From Angiostrongylus vasorum (lineage: Eukaryota > Nematoda > Chromadorea > Rhabditida > Metastrongylidae), in NCBI GenBank assembly GCA_018806985.1, contig JADANN010000305.1, positions 62,001 to 126,000 of the forward strand: a stretch of DNA of 64,000 nt. The letters run 5' to 3'. Below, piece after piece: positions 23,410 through 32,478 of this stretch. The notes under the pieces were generated by a model, which ran no database searches, had not been told where the DNA came from, and saw nothing but the letters and a program-made list of their open reading frames with translations. Both the position numbers and the translations under genes were made by a program. How positions within the stretch are numbered: position 1 is the stretch's first letter; each line of letters starts with the position of its first letter.

Positions 23410-23704
23410 CTCCAGTTTCACTTCACCTTCGGTATTTGTTAACTGCGCTTCTTGGCGCTGCTTTGCTATTTGGACATTCATATTTCTATCTCCCATCTTG
23501 CCTCTGTCATCTCCGGGCAGGAGTAACACGTGGATTCCTACAATTTTGGGAGTTAAGATCACGTCTCTCAGGTGCTTCTCCATCACAAGAACATGCGTAA
23601 GAAACCATCCATCCATCAGAAAAGCGGCGCCTTTCAATTATAGAAAATCAATCACGTACCAGTGCAGTGCTGACAACAACAATGAAAACCAAAAGATGCT
23701 TTAT
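23410..23704 (-). pseudogene. Collagen-like unit 5, divergent, start codon lost
   Basis: Exon 1 at 23,660-23,704 has exactly the 45-nt length of copies 3 and 4 and the same donor (CTG/GTACGTG). It reads KHLLVFIVVVSTAL after an ATA in place of ATG. The second-exon area contains PGDDRGKMGDRN and a conserved-looking end CTGGAG/GTAAAC at 23,410. Most of the Gly-X-Y block is absent or never existed here. The minus-strand frame 23,254-23,637 starts inside the intron position. The matching leader lies at 24,080-24,470, with a Q-type hammerhead repeat between leader and exon. An alternative is an unrelated small secreted protein, but the exon length, donor and leader favour the collagen-like family. 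Confidence 0.5.
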
Positions 23705-23764
23705 GGTCAACTCAGAAGATGACGCAGCTGCAAAGATGTATATTTGCATATAATTATTCGTATG

Positions 23765-23900
23765 TTCTTATGAACTGACCTTGTTAAACTGATGCGACGT
23801 TGGTATAGGTGTCGTCGTTGTCGTTTTGTTGTTGTTGTTGATGGTGGTGTTGTTGTTCGATTGGTGACGTTTCGACGATTTCGTCTTCCTCAGAGCCCCA
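23765..23900 (+). repeat. Repeat Q half-copy with GTT run
   Basis: TATGAACTGACCTTGTT...GATGCGACGTTGGTATAGGT, then GTCGTC/GTTGTT triplets, then an inverted hammerhead-like motif. It matches 36,200-36,330 and the start of 41,325-41,400. Confidence 0.7.
23862..23899 (-). ncRNA. Hammerhead-ribozyme-like motif in Q
   Basis: On the minus strand: GGCT, CTGAGGA, perfect stem II GACG-AAAT-CGTC, GAAACGTC. Stem I pairing is poor (ACC follows the cleavage-site C, where AGC is expected). A good core with a weak stem I. Confidence 0.5.
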
Positions 23901-24079
23901 GCATATTTTTTCACAGCAGTAGCTTACTAAGTCAGTGGAAATAAAAAATCGTATTAATGAAGATCTAACACATGGACGAACGCCATATTGATCAAAAACT
24001 ACTCACTGTACTGTTACCAGTGAGACTCTATATTTAGATAAGGATAAGAATATCCTCAATGCATCGATGATTAGAACAG

Positions 24080-24470
24080 AACATGCGGCATTAGTTAATA
24101 CTGCTTCTGTGAATGGGCGACCCAACAATGTGACTCTACTACGTGAATTAACGAAGTAAGAAAGAGCTGAGCACAGTACCATGATCTAAGCAAGTGGAAC
24201 AACGGCTAGTGGTGTTGCTTACATTTCTTGTGGAGTAGGTTGAGTTACGATGTCCATCCAGAGTTTTACAGTAAGTGCAATTTGATTGAGCCTTTTCTGT
24301 GTGAAAGTACATGGAACAAGGACTGGACAGGTCGTACCAGAAACGATTTCAGTCCTCCTACGATGGACGTGAGAAAATGGATCAGATAAGGGTAGAAAGT
24401 TTACAGAAGAAATGATGGTTCAACAATTCCACACAAGTGCAATTCAAGTTCAAACGTATTAATAGGAATT
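24080..24470 (-). promoter_or_regulatory. Leader of collagen-like unit 5
   Basis: Inverse of the conserved leader: CTTATCTGATCCATTTT, CTGGATGGACATC in place of CTGAATCTACATC, CTCCACAAGAAATGTAAGCA and GAGTCACATTGTTGGGT. It extends the collagen-like copy 5 at 23,410-23,704 upstream. Confidence 0.5.
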
Positions 24471-24764
24471 CCTAGCACCCGAATTCCTATTAAGGTCGGC
24501 ATTGTTCAGGAAGTCGGTGTTTCACTGTTGAGCAAAGCATGAGGTTGTCAATAAAGTAGATTTATACAATACTGGTCACCGTTTCGACGATTTTGCTTCT
24601 TCATGTATTGGAAAGCTGAAGTTGACTTGCGGTCTACCCAGTTAAACACCTTCATGAGATTAGCAGGTAGAACATAGAAATAAATAATTTATTCACATAG
24701 TAAACTGCTGTACACAACTTCCTTTAAACACTCACTGTTTTGTTCTTTATAAGTCCTTCAGTTA

Positions 24765-25139
24765 TTGATGGAGACGAGCCGCACAAAGTCTTACATAGGT
24801 GGCACCAGATCACTCGTGATCACAAGGCACTCCCGCTTTGCCGTTCAATATTGTATTGGTAATAAAAACGAAATCTTTTCTTCAGCCTACCTGAAACACC
24901 GAGTGGAGCAGAATTTCGCTACACGAAGACGGGTAGGAGAATTGTGCAATCGAGCAGAGAACAGCCAGCAAACACTGGACATCGGAACGCAACTACTACG
25001 AGCCTCTCTTCGATGCAGGCAGAGTAACATATATGCTCAGCTGAAGACGTACGGGTGGAAGCAATTCTACAGTGTTCAGTATTTGGTGGATGAACTTCAC
25101 TCTTGGACGTGGAGACCAACGGTGCAGAGCTCACACTGA
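24765..25139 (+). CDS. Open frame in Penelope-like leader, unknown product
   Basis: 124 codons from MMETSRTKSY to WTWRPTVQSSH. The inverted copy keeps the same frame open with 182 codons (50,692-51,240), but extends differently upstream. Shared stretch: AVQYCIGNKNEIFSSAYLKH, FATRRRVGELCNRAEN and YGWKQFYSVQYLVDELHSWT. No domain recognised. Openness in two 97%-identical copies is weak evidence for coding, because the time since duplication is short. Confidence 0.25.
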   Translation: MMETSRTKSYIGGTRSLVITRHSRFAVQYCIGNKNEIFSSAYLKHRVEQNFATRRRVGELCNRAENSQQTLDIGTQLLRASLRCRQSNIYAQLKTYGWKQFYSVQYLVDELHSWTWRPTVQSSH

Positions 25140-25722
25140 AGCGTAATGTGCCTCCCACTTTAAAACATCAGTCTCGAATACTGTGTGAGATCACGCGTGA
25201 TTACGAGAAATTCCTTCCTGCGACTCATTTTCGGATTCATGGATTTTATCCAGAATTCTTCGAGGGTTTTGCACGCCGGTCTTTTTCAATTCCTGTGCAA
25301 GGATGGTTACTTCAACTTCAAAATCCTCTTCGTTACTTCTGTGTGTCCTATACGCGCCTTAGTGGAGCATTTGGTTTAACTTTAAGATTAGCGCCTACAT
25401 GTTCCTTTATGCAGAGGCAGAGTGGTCTACCCGTTTCACCAGTATGTTTTTCTGCGTACGCTAGTGTCCGGTGGTATTTCAATCACAGTTACCAAGTTCT
25501 TCAGACCGGGCCCTCTTATGCTACGTTTTACAGCTGCACTTATTTCGTTGAAAATGGAGAGCCGGATAAACGGGACCTTATTCTGTCCAGGGATATCGTT
25601 TGAGACCTGGGTTTTCTTCCACACCTATCTCGAGGAAATCTCTCTTCTGTGAACACCGTGGTGGCTTTTTTTCGTTATTGAGGTGTTTGGCTGGGTAGAT
25701 TGCACTCAACACCACATCTCTA

Positions 25723-25759
25723 GGCTCTGAAGAAGGCGAAATCCGCTGAAACATCAGGT
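25723..25759 (+). ncRNA. Hammerhead-ribozyme-like motif in Penelope leader
   Basis: CTGAAGA (25,727-25,733), stem II GGCG-AAAT-CCGCT, GAAACATC (25,748-25,755). The GTC before the cleavage site is ATC here, and only two stem I pairs form. Its twin lies at 50,069-50,107 on the minus strand. Confidence 0.5.
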
Positions 25760-25843
25760 TCGGTCGTAAATCAGAATGTTGTAACAATCTGGTGTTTGTT
25801 TATCAATGTCAATAAGCAGTGAACTACTCACAAATTAGTGTCC

Positions 25844-26470
25844 TTTGAGGATCTTGCATCTCCCGACCTTTCAACCTTTAAGGCTAGACGCTTTGTTCGT
25901 GAAACTAATCCTCATTCAGTTGCTGAAACACATATCAGCCGATCTAGGGAAATTTCCAGATTGTCCTGGGTCCTCTAAGTCACGTGTTTCCTAACAGCGC
26001 AAACGTGATGGAGTCCTTCGACGTTATCGCCCTTCATACAAATGTGTTGAATGATTCCGCCATGAAACCATTTTCAAACCCCATATGCAGCGCGAAGGAG
26101 AAATAGACATTAATGGATTGTCGATTCGATAGCTTATAGTCCTCTTAAAGGAGTGTGTGAATGGCTCATCTCTTAGATGGATGAGGAGGTATTTCGCACA
26201 AATAAAAGAGTTGACAATGAGGCAGCGACGGGCACCAAGCGTTGCTGTTGCGCTTATGTCTAAGATGGAAGCACCAGTGATCTTCAGTCTTCCACCACTA
26301 CTATACTGTAAAGATACAGATGATTGTTTTATCATCTACTCCAAACAGAAGTAGATGGACAAATACTATGAGTTATTGGACGAACACTCAGAGTGTATAA
26401 AATTCACGTAAGGGGAACCAGAAGAAACTGGCTTCTTTTTTCTGAACATTTTAATTAACCCATACGAAAA
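25844..26470 (+). pseudogene. Penelope-like reverse transcriptase, broken
   Basis: Readable in two frames. Early region ARRFVRETNPHS and HISRSREISRLSWVL (about 25,885-25,975). Motif A SFDVIALHTNV follows ATGGAG at 26,008. The frame shifts at about 26,066, then GEIDINGLSIR with a stop, LLKECVNGSSLRWM, and the motif B region LTMRQRRAPSVAVALMSK (26,211-26,264; canonical form has AMGQRLAP). EAPVI follows. Motif C reads YCKDTDDCFI (26,305-26,334) where YxDD is expected, so the aspartates survive. NWLLFSEHFN corresponds to the region after the palm. Stops and frameshifts make it inactive. Confidence 0.75.
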
Positions 26471-26590
26471 CGGCTGCAACACCATATTGGACCAAAGGCC
26501 AAGTAAGCACATTGCGTAATGACATTTCAAATTTTCAAGTCGAGGAACATTCGAATGGCTACTGTAGTTCATCTCGATGAATTTGAGACG

Positions 26591-28030
26591 TGTTAAACCT
26601 TTCAGGTCCTCATGAAGACCTCTAACACCAGATACCTTGCAGTTTGTTTAAAACCAGAATAAATTCGATACAGCATGTTAGCAGCGATTTCGCCTCAGTA
26701 ATCTGGTAGGATAATGATACTATATTGGGTCCAGTAATTTTCAAGCTGCGTAACTTGCAATTTTCTTGACTATTACAATGTTATCGTGCAATTTTTTACT
26801 TGCACCAACTACTGTTTCCGTGGATTTCGTTTCCCCAAGAGCCTGAAAAAGCTAAAGCTGACTGTAGCCTATCCAGATAAACATCTCCATAGCCAAACAT
26901 AAAAGAATGCTGAACCAGGACTTCAATAATGTTGAAAGTAAAATAGCCTCTTCTTAGACCCACTGCTTTCAATGAGTCTTCCACTCGGTATGTCACGTGG
27001 AGACCAATCGCACAGAGGCTCATATGGAAGTGTAGGGTTCCTCTCAGAGTAGAATATCAGTCTAAAATACTGTGTGAGATCATGCATAATAAGGAGAGAT
27101 TCTGTTCCGCGTTTCCTTTTCTGGTGCTTGGAATTTATCAAGAATTTTTCTTGAGTTTTTGTACGCTGGCGTTTTCGATTCCTATGCGAGGATAGTAACT
27201 TTTACTTCAAACTCTTTCCCGTTATGATTCTATGTTTTATGGGCACCCAGTGGAGTGTTTGGTTTCAACATGATTTAACCGACTAGCCGTTGCTTTTGTA
27301 TAGATGCACTGTGGTTTGCCAGTTTCGCTAACGTACGTGGCAAAATAATCCTTGCATTTTCGTAATAATCCACCACTTATCAGACAACAGCAGCTGTCTA
27401 ACCCAATCGAGAACAAATACACCGATTTCAAAGAATATGTGGACGCCATTTGGGGAAAAAATGCATTGGTTTAAATGGACTTATCTGTCCAGTAATTTCT
27501 CTCCTTCTTCTCTTTTGTTTTCCACTTTTTGCCTCACAATAGATTAGGAACACCTTATCCGAACCCATGCAACTAACGTCTGTACCGTTAGAGCACACCC
27601 ATTCGTGCGTTCTTCATAGACCATGCAGGCTGTTGTGAACTGACTGGCGTAATAGAGTATTCAGTAGCATTTGAATGACAGTTACCGACATCTTCAGACC
27701 TGCCTTTCTTAAGCAACGTTTCATAGCTGCACTTACTTCCTTGGCGAGATGAATCGGACATTATCATCGCTAGATTACCTCTTGCTTCTGGTCCCTTCTA
27801 GTGCACACAATAGTCGCTGCTCTAAACGCGTTTCTTAAAACTACTCTTTTGTATTTAAGCGGTGAGAGTTCCTTAATCTCTTTAAGCTTCATGGCTTGTA
27901 GCGCTGAAGTGGTAAAACCTTTGGAAAGAAAAAGGCAACCAAATGTTAAAAAAGTACGTCAAGGAGAAAGAAACAAATTGATGGCAACAATAGCGACAAC
28001 ATTGTTGTTTATGATAAATAACAATGATGA
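26591..28030 (+). repeat. Repeat R ahead of collagen-like unit 2
   Basis: Begins with an inverted relative of 2,600-2,730 (CCTCATGAAGA, then AAAACCAGAATAAATTC), a decayed inverted hammerhead box (26,808-26,855), the R body (GGAGACCAAT, TTCCTATGCGAGGATAG, CACCCAGTGGAGTGTTTGG) and the R tail (CACACAATAGTCGCTGCTC, GAGAAAGAAACAAATTG, ACAATAGCGACAACATTG). It passes without a break into the collagen leader at 28,031, as it does for unit 3. Confidence 0.7.
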
Positions 28031-29185
28031 GAGCAATGATGTGGAATACAGATGAAAGTTAAATGATCAATTTGTGTTTTCTTCAAAAGGCTAAGCAGTT
28101 GTTCTTCAAAAAGGTTCATAACAACCCAGAGTTCACCCGGAAGTTCATTCTAAAAAAGTTCGTAAAAGATTAATCAGGGAATAATTATGAAAAACATATC
28201 ATTTCATTTTTTTGTCGAAAAGCACTAAGGAGAAGTGGAATACATCAGTTAGAGAGCGTCTTCCTTCAATTTTCGTATACCGTACCATGAAGAAACTCTC
28301 TACAGAAAAGCGGATGTTCCTTCCCACTCACCTGAACTTGAAACACCCTTACATATAACTGCTCGAACCGTCCTTTCTTCAGTAAGATTTCCGTTCTTAT
28401 CTGATGCACTTTCTCAGATGTCTCATAGAAGGATTGAATTAGCTCTTTGTGAAAACCCTCTCTTTCTTTCCTTTTATTTGTTGCCTACAATGATTTTTCA
28501 CGGCGGGATGTGATACACAACCACAGCGATGCTGAGATATTCGCAAAACTTGAGCCAGAGCCAGATCGAGAAATGATTACCCTTTTCCGGGGCTCGCTTG
28601 TTACGCAGTGTACCACTGAAGCCCCCTGCTTTACGTGCCTCTCACCTGGTTTTCTACCTAACGATACCCGTCAGCGAGTTTGATCTGGCGAGCACAAATC
28701 GGTATTGAACCCAGCTAAGTGAAGGCTATAGTCGAAATTACGATGTTAACCTATTATTTTCTGCCTAGTATAACTTTTTCACGACGAGGTTGGATATGAA
28801 ATACTCTCTCTTCCTTCTTTGATGTTCCATCGCTCATAGAAACGACTCTGTCAGATCCGACTCACCTGAACACTCTGAATCTACATCCTAACTCCGCCTA
28901 ATCCGCAAGGAATATAAGCAACTTGATTGGTCGTGTCTCCACTCACCGAGATTCTGCCGCTGTTTTCACATTTTTTTTAAATATCATTGCTTCATCTGGT
29001 AGAATCACATTGTTATACTTCTTTTTCTCTGAAGCATTTTGCATCACTGTAGTACATTTTGTTTTTGCAAGTGTACTGAAGATATCCTTTTGTAAATTTA
29101 TAGTTTTCGATTTCTTTATGCCCAATAAATGCAGTAGGTTTAAAATCGAGCATATCGTTGCAGAAGCATCGTCTCTGGATTGAGT
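28031..29185 (+). promoter_or_regulatory. Leader of collagen-like unit 2, with inserted M element
   Basis: Conserved leader landmarks as in unit 1 (CTTATCTGATGCACTTTCTC, ACTCTGAATCTACATCC, GGTAGAATCAC). The sequence between about 28,475 and 28,820 is absent from units 1 and 3 at the same place and contains foldback repeat M, so M has inserted here. Confidence 0.55.
28490..28770 (+). repeat. Foldback repeat M inside leader of unit 2
   Basis: GATGCTGAGATATTCGCAAA, CCCTTTTCCGGGGCTCGC, CTCTCACCTGGTTTTCTACC, ATCTGGCGAGCACAAATCGG and AACCCAGCTAAGTGAAGGCT follow the M order of 63,539-63,850. A nested insertion in the collagen-like unit. Confidence 0.65.
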
Positions 29186-29375
29186 ATGAAGCAGGTTGAT
29201 GTGTTTGCAACATCTGAAGATGACCGCTTCTATTAATTATGAACAGGCCGTCATGATCTTTCAGGCCCTGTACACCTAAAAGTGCCAAGGACGGAGTACG
29301 AAAGTTAGGGCCAGCACAGCCAGTAGGGCCAGTAGGGGCCAGCAGGGACCAAACCGATTTCGAAGAGAAGAGAAG
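29186..29375 (+). pseudogene. Collagen-like copy 2, mostly deleted
   Basis: The start codon ATGAAGCA is preserved at 29,186, but the rest of the signal-peptide exon and the donor are deleted. Acceptor TCTTTCAG is at 29,264 and exon 2 runs 29,265-29,375. Only about 45 nt of GGGCCA-type Gly-X-Y coding remains. The exon ends with the conserved basic tail (NRFRREEK) and AAG/GTAACA donor. A stop (TAA) follows five codons after the acceptor. Clearly dead. Confidence 0.65.
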
Positions 29376-29650
29376 GTAACAAAGTGTAAAGTTCAAAGCA
29401 AAGATTCAGATAAAGAATTGTGGAAGGGCAAATTATTGAGGTGAGTGATGTAAATAAGGAGCTAGCTATCAAAAGGGCTGATGTCCACCAACACAAACGT
29501 GTAGGGACAAATTAGCAGATTATTGGCGACTTGAATAATGTGCAAATCGAACGACTGCAGAATTTTCGTAGTACACTTTTTTTCTCAATGCGTTTCGCTC
29601 CAAGTGTGTGTTCCATAGCATTCAAATGTACCTTAAGACAAATGATATTT
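29376..29650 (+). other. Conserved 3' region of collagen-like unit 2
   Basis: Keeps the landmarks of the unit 1 3' region: GTCCACCAACACAAACGTGT, AATTAGCAG (possible acceptor, next base 29,519), GACTTGAATAATGTG and ACTGCAGAATTTTCGTAGTAC. Interrupted at about 29,650 by RTE-2 copy a. The unit resumes as repeat S at 31,879. Confidence 0.55.
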
Positions 29651-31878
29651 CCCTCGGGATCCACATCGTAGTGAAGACCTGGATACGCCTTTGCAAGGTT
29701 AAGTTGGGACTCTAGGGAGGACCAAATTGCACAACCAGCAACCAGCAATAGGTTAACCTCAGGACGCCCGCACACCGGTTGCTCACGTCTACTGACGTCT
29801 GGCGGTGAGACGACCGGTGAAACGCCACAAAATCTGGGGTTAAGCAGCACGTCATTGAAACGGAATCTGACGAACACACGCACGACAAGCCGTGGAGATT
29901 GTTTCTCACCCTGCACGTGTAAGCCCAGAGCCCTTTCCACAGACGCCGATCTTCACGCCTTTCTTGAATCCGCAAATCGCATGTGATCGCACTAAAAAGA
30001 AACAAAAACCAAGAAGACCGACGTACGTCAACCAAACAATGGGACCGTTGTCAGCTGTGGAGAGAAGGTCCCGTCACGAAATGTCGGCGGCATAGGCATT
30101 GTCAATCTCGTCGACCCATACGAGATCCTTTCCCCTCGAATAGCTATCCTCCATCTTCAATTGTCGCATCATAAGAAGATCATCATCATCAGTTGTTACT
30201 CACCGAGCGACACAGCTGAGTACGAATTAAATACATTCTACTATCAGTTGGAGGAAGTTATACGCAATGACAAAGCACATTATAAATATGTTGTCGGAAA
30301 CTTCAAGGTCAGAATAAAAAAGGCCAACGAGAGCGAACGTAGGATCGAAAACTTCACACTACGAGAAAGACATGGGAATTGGAAGCGTCCCGCAGGATTG
30401 CTATCTGCATTGTCTCTTCTATGGAAAACTAGTTGCTCGAGAAGAAAGAAAGCAGCAGATGGACATGGAAGTCTGCTAACGGCATGACTCCTGCGGAGAT
30501 CGACCACGTTCTGACAAACAGAAGATGGTGCTTGCTTGACAAATCGGTACTCACGTCAGGTTCGATTCAGTCGTAAGCTGAAAAGGAATTTATTTCATCG
30601 AGCGCGAGGAAAAATTCTAGCTGTGTACGACGAGAACATTCTCAACGAAGCCCTATCCAGCCGTGACTGGCAGATTAAAGAAAACTCGACCGAAGACTAC
30701 GAGCTTCCTGTAGAAGGACTGAGAAACTGTGCCGAATTCGCCTCAGTTCCTGAAGCAAGGAGATTGGATCTATTACTACTAGGACTTTTGCTCGAAAAGA
30801 GAAAGAAACTAAAGCTTGACTGCAAAACGCTTATCATGGCTGGTAATAAGTGCCAGCTACAGTACAGCTCTGCAGGAACAGCTACAACGGTACAAGCAGA
30901 AGAAACTACTGGAGGCAGCGGAGAAAAGAGGCGGCGTGAAAAAATGCTGTCGTGACTTGTGTGATTATAATGTTCTGCTGTCAGCCCTGACGAACGAAGA
31001 TAGGATCTTCAAAACTTCCCACCATGATATGGAATTAATACGGAAACTTTCTACACCAACATTTTCCGTTTCACAATCCCGTCCCAGACCCTAACATCCC
31101 CGCTGGAAAAAAACCCCCTGGAATTCTTTAGTCGGAGTTGCGATAGAAAGCATGAAAAGAGGCACAGCTCGAGGACCCGATAATATTACTGACGACTACC
31201 TTAGAGCTGAAAGACACAATTTACATATAATTCTCGCAAATCATATGGCAGCATACCTTCAAAAGGAAAAAAACCCCAGACCAATGGAGCACGTCGCGCA
31301 CTGTCATCCTGCCCAAGAAAGGAGACTAAAGGACTCTTCGTAACTATCGTCCCATTTGCTTGTTGAGTGTACTCTACAAGCTTTTCACGAAGATTATGCA
31401 CTCGCGCGTATCAAGGACATTGCATGAGGTGCAACCAGTAGAGCAAGCAGGACTTCGAGAAGGATTTTGCTGCATTGACCACATCCAAACCGTGTCCAGG
31501 GTTATCGAATTTCGTCGGAAATACCACTTGTCCCTAGTCCTAACTTTTGTTGACTGTGAAAAACCGTTTAACAGTGTCGAAACGAATGCAAACCTATCAG
31601 CGCGCGTCGACCAAGGAGTGCACCCATTCTACACAAGAAATCTCTCTGAGTGTTATCAGAACTGCACTGCAAAAAACACAGCTTTTCCATCGACCTCTTA
31701 CCATATCCAAAGGAAAAGGAGTTTGAAAAAGGCGGCGCAATATCGCTAAAGCTGTTCAGTGCCGCACTGCAGTGGATAATGAAGTCATTCGACTCGGATG
31801 AGAAAGCCATGCGTATTGATGGAATATTCCTATCAAACCTTCGTCGTCAACGATATCGTCGTCATTCAGTGCCTCTTT
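29651..31878 (+). mobile_element. RTE-2 type LINE, copy a (3' truncated)
   Basis: Plus strand. The 5' region 29,652-29,905 has GTGAAGACCTGG, CCAGCAACCAGCAA, CTGACGTCTGGCGGTGAGAC and GCCGTGGAGATTG. Coding remnants run to about 31,870, where the element stops inside the RT palm, and repeat S follows. It interrupts collagen-like unit 2. Distinct from the RTE-1 copies in protein sequence and orientation. Confidence 0.88.
29905..31870 (+). pseudogene. RTE-2 endonuclease/reverse transcriptase, broken (copy a)
   Basis: Endonuclease: VGGIGIVNLVDPYEILSP (about 30,088-30,140), HHKKIIIISCYSPSDTAEY (30,164 on) and VVGNFKVRI (30,289-30,315), where the family has GDFNAR, so the catalytic aspartate and asparagine are lost. 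A linker with DWQIKENSTEDYELPVEGL follows (30,665-30,720). RT: VEQAGLREGFCCIDHIQTV (31,438-31,495). Motif A FVDCEKPFNSVE (31,545-31,580) has Asn for the catalytic Asp. The FADD box is scrambled at about 31,838. Several frameshifts between 30,900 and 31,360. Inactive. Confidence 0.88.
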
Positions 31879-32034
31879 AACAACCTCGTTATCAAACAAT
31901 CACCTAGTTTGGTGAAAAAGCAGCGCCTTCAGGTCTAAATTCTAGGAACCTCTTCTGCTGCGTGATCAACAAATTCTCGCTCGTTTGGCTAGCATCCAAT
32001 ATCTTCCCATACCATTCGGCAATAAATAAGAATA
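31879..32034 (+). repeat. Repeat S, 3' fragment
   Basis: CCTCGTTATCAAACAATCAC, CTAAATTCTAGGAACCTC and CTCGTTTGGCTAGCATCC match the end of S at 10,905-11,020. It probably marks the end of collagen-like unit 2. R of unit 3 begins immediately after, so the units look tandem. Confidence 0.7.
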
Positions 32035-32478
32035 TTAAAGGAAGTGATGCGTCTTAGAGTGTCCGATGGTACATCAATCACAGTCACCGAATTCTTCAGG
32101 TTGGCTCTTCTAAAACAACGTTTTGTGGCTTCACTTATTTCGAGGGAAATAAAGGGCGTGATAAACGGGACGAATTGCAGTTCGTGGGCATCGGTTTTTG
32201 CCTAAAACTTTCCCAAAAGTTTACGGTTTCGCATCTATTGGAAATGGCTGCTTAACTCGCGTTAATCCCAAGGATTCTTCCTTCTCCTCTCTTCCTATGC
32301 ACACATTAGTGGCTGCTCTAAATGTGTTTCTTACAAGTACCCTTTTTTGTACATAAGGGGGCGCAACGACTCGTTAATCTTTTAAAGCTCCACAGGTTGT
32401 AGCACTGACATGGTAAAACGTCCAAAGAAAAAATGCAACTAATGTCAAGAAAGAGTGGCAAGTAGAAAGAAACAAATT
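32035..32478 (+). repeat. Repeat R of collagen-like unit 3, left part
   Basis: Starts mid-R (GAGTGTCCGATGG, ACAGTCACCGAATTCTTCAG) and ends AGAAAGAAACAAATT at the RTE-1 copy B junction. The interrupted R tail resumes at 35,306 (GGAAGGAAAAAATTAGTGC, ACAATAGCGATAGCATTG). Compare the uninterrupted 27,960-28,010. Confidence 0.75.

Larger units (their letters stand above)
24536..26590 (+). mobile_element. Penelope-like element, decayed
   Basis: Consists of an inverted hammerhead-like motif (24,577-24,612, core damaged to ATGAAGA), a long R-type leader (24,700-25,920), a direct hammerhead-like motif (25,723-25,759) and a reverse transcriptase frame (25,844-26,470). Penelope-like elements are known to carry hammerhead motifs in their terminal repeats. 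The leader is about 97% identical, by eye, to 49,881-51,070 in inverse orientation, but only this copy continues into the RT. Confidence 0.75.

Noticed and set aside
29712..29940. Hammerhead-like CTGACG...GAAACG in the RTE-2 5' region
   Set aside because: The CTGANGA box is not satisfied (CTGACGT) and no consistent stem II/stem I was found. Some RTE elements have 5' ribozymes of another class, but I could not support one here.
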